Shown here piece by piece: positions 23,881 to 32,653 of a stretch of DNA of 43,143 nt (position 1 is the first letter of the stretch; each line of letters starts with the position of its first letter). The notes beneath the pieces are model-generated. The model was given only the letters and a program-made list of their open reading frames with translations. It did not search any database and had not been told where the DNA came from. The translations under genes and the position numbers were made by a program. The stretch is from CAZSMK01 sp964608095 (lineage in GTDB: Bacteria > Sumerlaeota > Sumerlaeia > MWCT01 > JAGHBZ01): the NCBI GenBank assembly GCA_964608095.1, contig CAZSMK010000140.1:1-43143 (forward strand), given 5' to 3'.

Positions 23881-25319
23881 TATACCGTGAAAACCAGAAA
23901 AGTGGGTTCGCTGAACGACGTTCCGTCAAAGACTTTGAGTCGTATAGTATAATCGCCGGCGTTTCTAAAATATACAGTGGGATTGAATGCGTCAGTCGTT
24001 TGATTGGCGCTGAATATAACCGCTTCAGGATCGCCCTTTACTACGTCCCAGTAATAAGAGAGTTTCTCGGTTTCAGGATCGGAACTCGATGAGGCATCAA
24101 GACGTAGAGAGGTGCCTGCCTTTATGAAATTCGAGGGAGCCGTCGCACGTGCAACCGGCGCCACATTCCTTTTCCCCATTATGAGAGTTTTATAATTAAG
24201 GGCGGCATAAGCCACTATAAAAAACAGACACAGGGTAATAATTGAGATTAAGAGGACTCGGTTTGGAAGGTATGTTTTAAGGCCCAGGCGTTCTATAAAG
24301 CCCTCCCTGGGGAGAGGGACAGATTCTTCCAGTGGGGAGTCGAGGAATTCAAATTCGTTTCCTTTTCGGATAATGTCCTCTTCCACGTCGGGAATGTTTC
24401 CTGTGGTTACTCGTGGCAGTTCCTGTGTTTCTAATTCCCTGAACCTGAACTTAACCGCGATAGATGGGGGTTCAGGTTCTTCCGAGATTTCTTCTTCTGT
24501 GATCTTAATAAGGTCCCTCTGAAGTTCTTCGAGAGCGATGTATCCGCTGTCTTCCTTATCAGCGTATGCCCGCAAAATAATGTTTTCAATCCGCGGGTCT
24601 ATTCCGGGCACAAGGGGAACGTGTTTTGGGGTGGTCTTCTTTTTCGTTGGAGTCTCTTCTCTCAGTTTGATTTTAATCGCATCTTCTACTTTGCCCCACC
24701 CTATGGTTTCGTACATAAGACCGGCTAAGTTCCTGAGGTCTTCCTTGGTCGAATAGGTAGGCTTCTGGAAAGATATTCCTCTTCGGATTTTTAGCGCATC
24801 AAGCACTTGTGAATGTTCAGGGTCAGTGAGCTTCTGCTCTATCCCCATAAATATATCGAGATGACTGAGAAAAGGAGTTCCTTCCGTAATGACAATATCG
24901 CCTAATTGCAGGTTTTCAGTCGAAATATTTTCCTTGTGGAGATAGGTCACAAGTTCTATCAATTTAGAGTGGAAGTCAAAAAAGTGATGTATGTCCTGGA
25001 GTTTTTCCTTTAGAAAGATTTCACGGCAATTCTCTCCAGAAAAGTCCTGTATAGAATAAAAAAGAAAATCGTCAACCTTGTCCATGAGAAGTATGCTTGC
25101 GACAAAAGGGTGACATAACTTTGATAGGTCCTTGATGTTTTGTTCAATAATGGATGTGCATTCGGGAATAGTCGTAATAACCGGTGAGATTAATCTGATA
25201 CGTTCAAGGGAACCGAGAAAAAGATGTTCGACTCGATATTCTTCCTGGAGGAGCGACATCTCGAGACTTTCCAGGACGCGATACTGGTAAAAGATTGTAT
25301 TATGTGTTAACGGGCTCAT
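23877..25319 (-). CDS. Membrane-anchored pseudokinase with PKD-like outer domain
   Basis: 480 residues. Residues about 25-280 follow a Ser/Thr kinase outline (KLIELVTYLHKENIS, then EDLRNLAGLMYETIGWG, ENIILRAYADKEDSGYIALEELQRDL), but the catalytic HRDLKPEN is replaced by STENLQLG and DFG by LDI, so no catalytic Asp, Lys or Asn remains. An acidic linker follows, then one membrane helix at about 345-370 (LLISIITLCLFFIVAYAAL), then a PKD-type beta domain at 385-480 (APVARATAPSN, SLRLDASSSSDPE, YYWDV, DYTIRLKVFDG). I infer a signal-binding scaffold spanning the inner membrane. The start ATG overlaps the stop of the second pseudokinase as ATGA. Confidence 0.7.
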   Translation of the reverse strand: MSPLTHNTIFYQYRVLESLEMSLLQEEYRVEHLFLGSLERIRLISPVITTIPECTSIIEQNIKDLSKLCHPFVASILLMDKVDDFLFYSIQDFSGENCREIFLKEKLQDIHHFFDFHSKLIELVTYLHKENISTENLQLGDIVITEGTPFLSHLDIFMGIEQKLTDPEHSQVLDALKIRRGISFQKPTYSTKEDLRNLAGLMYETIGWGKVEDAIKIKLREETPTKKKTTPKHVPLVPGIDPRIENIILRAYADKEDSGYIALEELQRDLIKITEEEISEEPEPPSIAVKFRFRELETQELPRVTTGNIPDVEEDIIRKGNEFEFLDSPLEESVPLPREGFIERLGLKTYLPNRVLLISIITLCLFFIVAYAALNYKTLIMGKRNVAPVARATAPSNFIKAGTSLRLDASSSSDPETEKLSYYWDVVKGDPEAVIFSANQTTDAFNPTVYFRNAGDYTIRLKVFDGTSFSEPTFLVFTVY

Positions 25320-26194
25320 AATTCTTTTTGAGTACTCGAAGATCGTTTAGGTGATACAAAAAAACCTTGTTCAATTTTAGTGAGGTCTTCCAGAACCGCT
25401 TCAAAACTTGCATATCCCTTGTCCGGATAATGAAACGAGTGAAGAGATTTAAGGATTATGTCCTCAAACTCCCCTGACACCCGGGGATTAACGCTTCTAA
25501 TAGTGCGGTCTTTTAACTCGATTTCGTGTGGAGACGTTGAAATATCTTTTTTGAATCCGAAATAAGGGTCACCAGTGAGAAGGGCTCCAAGTATGGCTCC
25601 CCATGCAGCAATATCTTTTCCTTTCAACTTCTTGACATTTATTTTATGTTTTAATCCGGTATCTGCTTTTTCGAAGGTTCGATTAAGGAATTCGGGGAGA
25701 CTGCTTCGTATGAGAATAATCCACGTTTCGTATGCCAGCCAGAAACAATCCGCGGTCAGTATTCCATGGTACAATCCATTTTGGTGAATATAGTTGAGTA
25801 CGGATGCCATTTGTAGGGCTATACCGGGAATCTGTTTTTCACTCAAGGAAGTCTGATCGAGAATGAGTGAATTGAGGTTGACGCCATTGGGAATCTGATA
25901 CACAAAAACCAGTCGCTTCTCTTCAGCCCAGCCATCAATGGAATTCGGAAGGTTCTTGTGAGAGAAACTACACCATTTACGAATTTCACGTTCACAATCC
26001 CGGAGAGTCTCTTGTGCATCCGAATAATAGAGTTGTATCTGGTTAAAAATGACCTTCCGTTCAAGATTCTTTTGAATCGCCTCACTCATCGAGAAACGAT
26101 CGTGAGAATATATTGTATTCTGGATATAATAGTGTGATGCGCGTTCAAACATTGACTTATAATACCTTTCGGCGCCCGGGGAAACTGAAAACAT
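25316..26194 (-). CDS. Soluble pseudokinase
   Basis: 292 residues from ATG 26194. It has kinase-like order: a weak N-lobe with VIFNQIQLYY where VAIK should be (no Lys), RLVFVYQIPNGVNLNSLI as hinge, MASVLNYIHQNGLYHGILTADCFWL replacing the HRDLKPEN loop (Asp to Ile, Asn to Cys), IILIRSSLP in place of DFG, and KGKDIAAWGAILGALLTGDPYFG plus EFEDIILKSLHSFHYPDKGYASFEAVLEDL in the C-lobe. All catalytic residues are missing, so phosphotransfer is not expected. It is translationally coupled to the membrane pseudokinase, which suggests that they form a pair. A TTG three codons upstream is an alternative start. Confidence 0.68.
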   Translation of the reverse strand: MFSVSPGAERYYKSMFERASHYYIQNTIYSHDRFSMSEAIQKNLERKVIFNQIQLYYSDAQETLRDCEREIRKWCSFSHKNLPNSIDGWAEEKRLVFVYQIPNGVNLNSLILDQTSLSEKQIPGIALQMASVLNYIHQNGLYHGILTADCFWLAYETWIILIRSSLPEFLNRTFEKADTGLKHKINVKKLKGKDIAAWGAILGALLTGDPYFGFKKDISTSPHEIELKDRTIRSVNPRVSGEFEDIILKSLHSFHYPDKGYASFEAVLEDLTKIEQGFFVSPKRSSSTQKEL

Positions 26195-26203
26195 ATTGTC
26201 CAA

Positions 26204-26582
26204 TCCCCCCGTTCATCTGGTTTGAATTATTTCACACATTTTATTTCATACTCAACAAAAAATTATATGAAAAGGTCATAGGAGAAGAAGAATCGAGCCG
26301 ATTTTTTGATTTTGTTGTATCAATACCTTTGCAGAGGCTTCCTTAAGAGAAGAGGCGCCTTCTTCAGGGTAAATGTAAAAATCTCAAATAAAATAACTTA
26401 AATAACAAAACATAAAGTAATTTATTGGGCTCTGATTCTACTTAATGACAGAAAGTATCCCCGGGATTGCAAATGTTCAATTTTGAATATGAAATAGCAT
26501 AGTGTTGTTGACTTATAGGAAAAGACATAAGTAAAATTTGTCCACACGAGTTATATGTGGGATTGATTTTCTCTGATCAGTT
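26204..26582. other. Divergent intergenic region
   Basis: AT-rich spacer between the pseudokinase pair and the DnaE-like operon. It holds the plus-strand promoter at 26508-26537. The short frame at 26113-26346 is not believed. No other signal is seen. Confidence 0.5.
26508..26537 (+). promoter_or_regulatory. Possible promoter of the DnaE-like operon
   Basis: TTGACT at 26508-26513, an 18-base spacer, TAAAAT at 26532-26537; the ATG follows at 26592. Confidence 0.45.
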
Positions 26583-26591
26583 GTGGTGATC

Positions 26592-29500
26592 ATGAAGCCC
26601 TTTGTTCACTTGCATACCCATAGTTGGTACAGTCCCGAGGGTGTCCCATCAGTACAACTTCTGGTTCAACAGGCGAAAGAGTTTGGCATGAAGGCTCTTG
26701 GATTGACCGATAGGGATTCCCTCGTCGGGATAGGTGATATGTTCCGCTTATGTGAATCTGCGGACATCAAACCCATAATCGGAGTTGATCTTGGTGTCGA
26801 GCCGATTGTTCTACCGGCTGAGCGTACAGTCACTTTGCTTTTGCTTTGCGAGCAGGACGCTGGTTACCGCAGCCTTTGCCGCCTGTTGAGCCTTAGACGA
26901 GTCAGGAAAGACGCCTTCTCGGAACTTTCCACTGGTCTGGTTGCAATCCTGGGGACAGAAGGCAGTGAGCTGTTTTATGCGGTGTCGGGTGGGAACAGCA
27001 AACTGATTGAATCTTATCTCAATGAAATTCTATCTATCTTCGGGCGCGATAACGTTTACATCGCCTTAGTTCCCCCGCGGGACAAAGAACATGAACGAAT
27101 CAATCGCCGTCTTGTTAAACTTGCGCAGTATCTGAAACTTCCAATGGTCGCTACTAATAATGTCCACTACCTCTATCCCGATGAAGATATTTGCTATAGA
27201 TTCCTGAAAAGAGAACATGTCGACTTTACTCAAACAAAAGAGAGTTACAAAGCCCGGTGCTATATGAGTAAGACATTGCACTTCCTATCCGTCGAGGAAA
27301 TGAATCATTTCTTTCAAGAAGTCCCCTCCGCCCTTGAAAATACCTGTATTCTCGCGGAACGATGTACACTCAACATCGAGGAGATAAGCCGGAACCCACG
27401 TCTTTATAGTTACGAACGAGGGCGGGATCCTGAATCGTATTTATGGGATTTAATTAGCGAGAGAAGCAAAGCATGTTATGGGCCTCTCAAATCGGAATTG
27501 AAGGAGCAACTGAACCAGGAATTCAACTACATCATAGAAGAGGGGATGTCGGAGTTTATTATTTTTCTCTATAATCTAAAGAAATGGACAAAAGAAAATA
27601 ATTGTTTTTTCCGAATCGGAAAAGGCGCAATTCTTTCAAGCGTTATTGCCTATGTTCTTGATATCACGGATATCGATCCCTTGAAGTTCAATTTTCGTTT
27701 TTCAGGCTTGAAGCAACGCTCGGATGAATTTACCGGGATTACACTCGAGACCTCCCGAAATGATTTTCCGTTTATTCTTCACTATTTAAGAGATACTTAT
27801 GGGGAAGCACAGATCGCCGCCACCAGCAAAACCATAAAGTGGCACAAAGGAGCACTGTTGCTCGAGCTTTGCAAATGGTCAGGGATGAGTTCCACGCACC
27901 TTATAAGGGGATTATCGGATGGGGAAATCACGTTGAAAAGTCGCCGCAGACTTTCGCCATTCGTAAACGATGAAGAGTCGATGGGTGTAAAGATTTCCGA
28001 TATTTCTTTTCTTGGCGCAATGGTTCAAACACTTGGCAATCGTCCACGCGGAATTGAACCGGTTCAGGGGGGGATTGTCATTGCCGCACAAAGAATCGAT
28101 ACCGTCGTTCCCGTAACACAGAATAGCAGTAGTGAGCTACCTCTTGCTGTTATGCCGAGAAGATGGCTCGATCGGATGCGTCTTATCAGGACCCATTTTT
28201 CACATACCATTGAAATGGACATAATCCAGGATACCATCCGTGTACTTGCAGAAGAGGAAAACATCGTACGCATCCCGGAGAATTGTCAAAGTGACGAGAT
28301 AGTCTACCGATTTTTTGCAGCCGGCAACACAACCGGGATACCGGGATTTGAAGGGGTGACTGCCCAATCCCTTCTCAGGCGACAACAGCCTCACGACATC
28401 TTCCAGCTTGTTCGTTTAAAATCAACTATCGAGGCGCAACTCCGGAATTTAAAGACGAAAAAGAAGACCGACCCCGATGCCATAGATGACTATACCATTT
28501 ATACCATTGTTGCTGATTGCCTGCTTGCCTGTATGTGTGCTTATTTCATGACACGTTTTCCCGATCAATACTCCTGGTCGGTTATCAAGAATTATTCTCG
28601 CCGTCGAGATAAACTCATTCCTTTCATCAGACGTTTGAGATATGACGGCAAGATTATTCTTCCGCCTGATATTAACCTCAGTGAGTATGACTTTACGAGG
28701 GAAGAGAAAGGCTATCGAGCGGGTTTACGAATTGTAAAAGGTATCGGAAGAAAGGTATATGACGAAATTGACAGAGTCAGGCGAGGCGGTGCCTTCAACG
28801 ATGTCGTTGATCTGTGTAGGCGGACAGATTCACATCTTGTGAATCATAGGATAGTGGCGAATCTGATAAAAAGCGGCGCACTGGATTCTATGGGACAGAA
28901 ACGCTCTGAAATGCTTGCTCTTCTGGATAAAGCGGTTGCACGGGCGAGGCAGCGCGATCAATCGTCACAACAAGCCGTTATCCCTGATTTTTTCGAGTAC
29001 ACCCTTCAGGAGGTTTCTGAAAAACACACATGGGATCTTCCTGTACATGTCGATCTTGCCGAACTATCATTATCCCAGCGGTTCGATTATGAAAGAGCGT
29101 CCACCGGTCTTATCTTCAGCGGGTATGGATACGAATCTTTTCAGGATTTGCTTGAGCGGATGAATATCTCGCCCTTGTGGAAATTGACTCCAAAGATGCT
29201 TGAGAAAGAGGTGCACTTTACGGGTTTGATCGACGGTATCGAGAGGAACGGCTTTCTTTGTCGCGGTGATATCGGGGCAGCGATCTCGGTCAATGGTTTC
29301 CTCTGCCTTGTTCCCCGGCGAATCTTAAAGACCTCCAAATCCGCCATCCTCAGCGGCGCTCCCGTACTGCTTGGAGGCAGAGTTCATAATCAGGATGGTG
29401 AATTATACGTTCGCCTTTATTATATTCAGACGCTCGAGGAAGTCTCAGACCGAATACATGCAACCGCAGAAATTATTATCAATATGATTGGCGAGAATCA

Positions 29501-29765
29501 AAAAACAGCAAAGCTCATTTTACAGATCATGAAAAAGTATCCGGGTGCGACTAAAGTGCGATTGACAAATTTTGAATCGCATAAAAAGTCACGCATCTTT
29601 CGTCGCATCGAAGATCACGGTATAATTTTTTGCCCTCCTGTTTACATGGAACTCCTCAAGATCTTCCCTGAACGTGCGATCAAGCCTGTTATGATACAGG
29701 AGGAACCTCCTTCCATGATTCATGAAAGGAAGATGGGTCATGAAGATACTCTTCCTATATTTTGA
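26592..29765 (+). CDS. DnaE-like DNA polymerase III alpha paralogue lacking catalytic residues
   Basis: 1057 residues. The full DnaE order is present: PHP domain (FVHLHTHSWYS, 1-270), GRGSxxGS-like loop now GKGAILSS (about 343-350) before VIAYVLDITDIDPL, palm with TYGEAQIA, GGIVIAA, then ILPPDINLS, the helix-hairpin-helix block GYRAGLRIVKGIGRKVYDEI to IKSGALDSMGQKRSEML (about 708-775), and an OB-fold (about 860-935). But the palm PDxDxDF that carries two metal-binding aspartates is FTGITLE, the fingers RPGP/TYGxxxYQEQ region is gone, and the PHP motif TDH is TDR. It should not polymerise DNA. I infer a scaffold or DNA-binding role. The start ATG is at 26592; GTGs just upstream are alternatives. 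It overlaps the next gene by 26 bases. Confidence 0.82.
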   Translation: MKPFVHLHTHSWYSPEGVPSVQLLVQQAKEFGMKALGLTDRDSLVGIGDMFRLCESADIKPIIGVDLGVEPIVLPAERTVTLLLLCEQDAGYRSLCRLLSLRRVRKDAFSELSTGLVAILGTEGSELFYAVSGGNSKLIESYLNEILSIFGRDNVYIALVPPRDKEHERINRRLVKLAQYLKLPMVATNNVHYLYPDEDICYRFLKREHVDFTQTKESYKARCYMSKTLHFLSVEEMNHFFQEVPSALENTCILAERCTLNIEEISRNPRLYSYERGRDPESYLWDLISERSKACYGPLKSELKEQLNQEFNYIIEEGMSEFIIFLYNLKKWTKENNCFFRIGKGAILSSVIAYVLDITDIDPLKFNFRFSGLKQRSDEFTGITLETSRNDFPFILHYLRDTYGEAQIAATSKTIKWHKGALLLELCKWSGMSSTHLIRGLSDGEITLKSRRRLSPFVNDEESMGVKISDISFLGAMVQTLGNRPRGIEPVQGGIVIAAQRIDTVVPVTQNSSSELPLAVMPRRWLDRMRLIRTHFSHTIEMDIIQDTIRVLAEEENIVRIPENCQSDEIVYRFFAAGNTTGIPGFEGVTAQSLLRRQQPHDIFQLVRLKSTIEAQLRNLKTKKKTDPDAIDDYTIYTIVADCLLACMCAYFMTRFPDQYSWSVIKNYSRRRDKLIPFIRRLRYDGKIILPPDINLSEYDFTREEKGYRAGLRIVKGIGRKVYDEIDRVRRGGAFNDVVDLCRRTDSHLVNHRIVANLIKSGALDSMGQKRSEMLALLDKAVARARQRDQSSQQAVIPDFFEYTLQEVSEKHTWDLPVHVDLAELSLSQRFDYERASTGLIFSGYGYESFQDLLERMNISPLWKLTPKMLEKEVHFTGLIDGIERNGFLCRGDIGAAISVNGFLCLVPRRILKTSKSAILSGAPVLLGGRVHNQDGELYVRLYYIQTLEEVSDRIHATAEIIINMIGENQKTAKLILQIMKKYPGATKVRLTNFESHKKSRIFRRIEDHGIIFCPPVYMELLKIFPERAIKPVMIQEEPPSMIHERKMGHEDTLPIF

Positions 29766-31824
29766 GATTCATAAGCACATCGAGGATTATGCTCTTCTTG
29801 AGATCGGTGTCTGTTCCTCGTTGTTAAAACAGAACAAGCATTCGGTTGAGCTCCTATACCTGAAAACAATCCCTGATCCTGACGATCTTGGACAAGCCGT
29901 GTCCGGTTTTTCACCGGATCTTATCGTCGTTTATCTTGATTATGACCAGGCTTCTTTTATCAGTCCCCTCCTCGAGCAAGTCAAGAGCTGCTGTTCACGA
30001 GCCCTGGTGTGTGGTGTGGGACCGTTGTGCAACTTGATTCCTGAAACTTTGATTGCTCATACGGCGGTTGAGATGCTCATAATCGGTGAGTTCGATGTTG
30101 CGCTCCTTGAACTCGCCGAAATGATCGAGCGCGGTAAAAGTATTGAAAATATCCGTAATACCTGGCTCAAAACCAAAAATGGGATAGTGAAAACGCCCTT
30201 GCGTCCTCCTGTCACCACGCTTGATGGCTTGCCCTATGCTGACCGGACTTTATTTAATCACGATGTGCTTGTAAAATACCGCAACGGTACCCTGGTCATG
30301 AAGGCATCACGGGGATGCCCCTATCTTTGTGATTTCTGCTCTGTCTCATCTCTCAGCAAGGCATACAAAACAAAGGGCGCCTTTTACCGATTCCGTTCAC
30401 CGATGCACGTGGTCGGCGAACTCAACCACATCAGTCAAAATACGGAGATCAAGAGAGTGCTGTTCTGTGATTATGAATTTCCCCTTGATCCGGAATGGCT
30501 CAGAGAATTCAAACAAAAATATACTCATTATTGTAATTTGCCCTTCATCATAAGCGCATCCGTTGAACGTCTGGATACTCCCGGCGTACTGGAAACCTTG
30601 AGAGACACAGGTTGTGAGGGGGTTGTTCTGGGAATCGAGACTGGGAACGAGCAGTTTCGACGTCGCTTTGCTGATAGAAACGCTAATAATAAGGATATAC
30701 TCCGAATTGTCAGGAAGTTGAAAGAGTTCGGTATGCAGATTCATACAGGGAATCTTGTCGGATTGCCGCTCGAAACACCCGAGCTCGCCGGGGAGACCGT
30801 TGACTTCAACAAGGCGATTGAACCGGACTCCATTAAGGTCAAGACGTACTATCCACCACCCGGAACTCCTCTTTATGCCTATTGTAAAGAGAAGAATTAT
30901 ATCAGGACATTAGAATTGCCTGAGAAGCCGTATGAATCGGTTTTGAATCTACCATTCATGAATCCGGAAGATATAAAGAAAGCATATGAGCGGCTTCATC
31001 TTCTCGACTCGCTCATTCGCGTACCTAAAAGAAAAAGGGATGCAGGTGAAGTGTTCGATTTCTCGGCAAACTTGGCGGATGCCGTGATTGAGAGCGATTC
31101 GGTCGCGGATGTCTCCCTTGTGGAGTGCATGATTGATACTAAACCTTCCACTGCGCTTTCCATGATTCCCGGTTCAAGCATTGTGTATGGATGTGATGTC
31201 AAGCCTTCCGGAATTGTGCAATTTTCCCTTATGCTCTCGAAAGCACCTGTCGGCAATTTCATCGATGAACCCACGCTGAACTTTACTATTGAGATAAGCA
31301 CAAGCGGAAAGAAAGAGATCATATTTCAGCGATTGATGAATCCCCGGACCGATGCCAACGTGTGGCATCACCATAATGTCTCATTGCTTTCCATTCAAAA
31401 AGGAAGGGTGAACTTTATTTTTTCGGTCAAGGGTGGAGAGGATTCACCGCGAGGGCTCTTGCACGGGATGTGGGGGAGTCCTCACCTTGCCGATACGAAG
31501 TTCCCGGAAAATGTACGCATTCAAAGTGAGAGGGGAAAAGAGAGAGAACTCGATGCGCTCAAGCGCGCCGTTAACGAAAAGCAAGAGCGGATTGACCGGT
31601 TGGAACATCGCATTACGCAAATTCTCGGCGACAAATCTACGCTCGAAAAGGAAATTGATCGTGTGAAGGAGCATCTTACCCGGACAAACATCACACTCCT
31701 GGAGAGGGAAAAGACAATAGAAGACCTCAAGAAAATGATCGAAGAGCTCGAACATATACGGGAAGAATATCAAAAGTCTCTTAGCGGTAAATTCAGAAAT
31801 ATTATGAAGAAGAAAAAAGATTGA
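29740..31824 (+). CDS. B12-binding/radical SAM protein with extra C-terminal region
   Basis: 694 residues from ATG 29740 (MKILFLYFEIHKHIED; GGAAG upstream). Residues 1-150 form a cobalamin-binding-like Rossmann domain (LLEIGVCSSLLKQ, SPDLIVVYLDYD, IIGEFDVALLEL). The radical SAM domain follows: ASRGCPYLCDFCSVSS with the Cx3Cx2C cluster at about 193-200, GCEGVVLGIETGNE, and HTGNLVGLPLETPE. Beyond about 420 comes a region that is not part of the core: a beta-rich, jelly-roll-like part at about 450-600 (IVYGCDVKPSGIVQFSLMLS, FTIEIS, INFIFSVKG-like strands) and a coiled coil at 600-690 (ERELDALKRAVNEKQERIDR onward). The substrate is unknown. It is translationally linked to the DnaE-like gene and sits two bases before the ABC ATPase gene. 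Confidence 0.78.
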   Translation: MKILFLYFEIHKHIEDYALLEIGVCSSLLKQNKHSVELLYLKTIPDPDDLGQAVSGFSPDLIVVYLDYDQASFISPLLEQVKSCCSRALVCGVGPLCNLIPETLIAHTAVEMLIIGEFDVALLELAEMIERGKSIENIRNTWLKTKNGIVKTPLRPPVTTLDGLPYADRTLFNHDVLVKYRNGTLVMKASRGCPYLCDFCSVSSLSKAYKTKGAFYRFRSPMHVVGELNHISQNTEIKRVLFCDYEFPLDPEWLREFKQKYTHYCNLPFIISASVERLDTPGVLETLRDTGCEGVVLGIETGNEQFRRRFADRNANNKDILRIVRKLKEFGMQIHTGNLVGLPLETPELAGETVDFNKAIEPDSIKVKTYYPPPGTPLYAYCKEKNYIRTLELPEKPYESVLNLPFMNPEDIKKAYERLHLLDSLIRVPKRKRDAGEVFDFSANLADAVIESDSVADVSLVECMIDTKPSTALSMIPGSSIVYGCDVKPSGIVQFSLMLSKAPVGNFIDEPTLNFTIEISTSGKKEIIFQRLMNPRTDANVWHHHNVSLLSIQKGRVNFIFSVKGGEDSPRGLLHGMWGSPHLADTKFPENVRIQSERGKERELDALKRAVNEKQERIDRLEHRITQILGDKSTLEKEIDRVKEHLTRTNITLLEREKTIEDLKKMIEELEHIREEYQKSLSGKFRNIMKKKKD

Positions 31825-31825
31825 T

Positions 31826-32611
31826 ATGAGTCACATCAAAATAGAGGGAGTAGGAATACAAAAAGACCGGTTCATCTTTGACAGGGATGGCAGCCGAAAG
31901 AAAAAAATAAGAGTGCTACACGATATAAATGTTCGCGTAGAAGAAGGAATTTGTTATGCCATAATAGGACCTTCGGGTGCAGGGAAAACCACCTTGTTAA
32001 AGTTGATAAACCGCTTGGATGATCCTACTGACGGAAAGATATTTTATGATGGACGGGATATTCGCGAGATGGACCTCATCACTTTACGAAAGAAGGTAGC
32101 GTTTGTTTTTCAGGCGCCGAGTGTCTTTCCCGGTACTGTCGAAGATAATCTCATCACACCCCTCAAGATTCACAAATTGCCTGCACATGGGTCAAAGGAC
32201 AAAATTCGCTTATTGCTTGACGTTGTGGGACTGGAAAGGGATCTCCTCCAGAGAAACGCACAACAACTTTCAGTAGGTCAACAGCAACGAGTCGTAATCG
32301 CCCGTTCACTTATGCTCGACCCGGAGATAGTGTTGCTGGATGAACCGACGGCGAATCTTGATCCCATAACGGCGCGTAATTTTCTTGAAAGCGTGAAGGA
32401 GATTCATGAAAAGTTCGCCTATACCGTTATTATTGTTACTCACCGAATGCGACACGCCAAATTCCTCGCTGATGAAGTAATGGTGATGAAGGATGGTCGT
32501 GTGGTGGAAGAAGATTCGGTTACAAAAATATTTAAGAATCCCGAGCATGAAGTTACCCGACAACTCCTTGAGCAAGATGAAATACATGCACCTGATGCCG
32601 AAAAGGAATAA
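31826..32611 (+). CDS. ABC transporter ATP-binding protein without visible permease
   Basis: 261 residues, a full ABC ATPase: Walker A GPSGAGKTT, Q-loop VFQAPSVFPGTV, signature LSVGQQQRV (second G of LSGGQ is V), Walker B IVLLDEPTANLD and switch HRMRHA in place of the usual TH-xx. The order and VEDNL after the Q-loop resemble PstB and the FetA/YbbL group. It starts two bases after the radical SAM stop. No membrane partner lies in the window; the next gene is convergent glnE. It may pair with a permease elsewhere or act in the DnaE-like operon in a way I cannot predict. Confidence 0.85.
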   Translation: MSHIKIEGVGIQKDRFIFDRDGSRKKKIRVLHDINVRVEEGICYAIIGPSGAGKTTLLKLINRLDDPTDGKIFYDGRDIREMDLITLRKKVAFVFQAPSVFPGTVEDNLITPLKIHKLPAHGSKDKIRLLLDVVGLERDLLQRNAQQLSVGQQQRVVIARSLMLDPEIVLLDEPTANLDPITARNFLESVKEIHEKFAYTVIIVTHRMRHAKFLADEVMVMKDGRVVEEDSVTKIFKNPEHEVTRQLLEQDEIHAPDAEKE

Positions 32612-32653
32612 GTAAACGTGGGATTCCTACTACCCCCTTAGTGAGTGGTGCAA

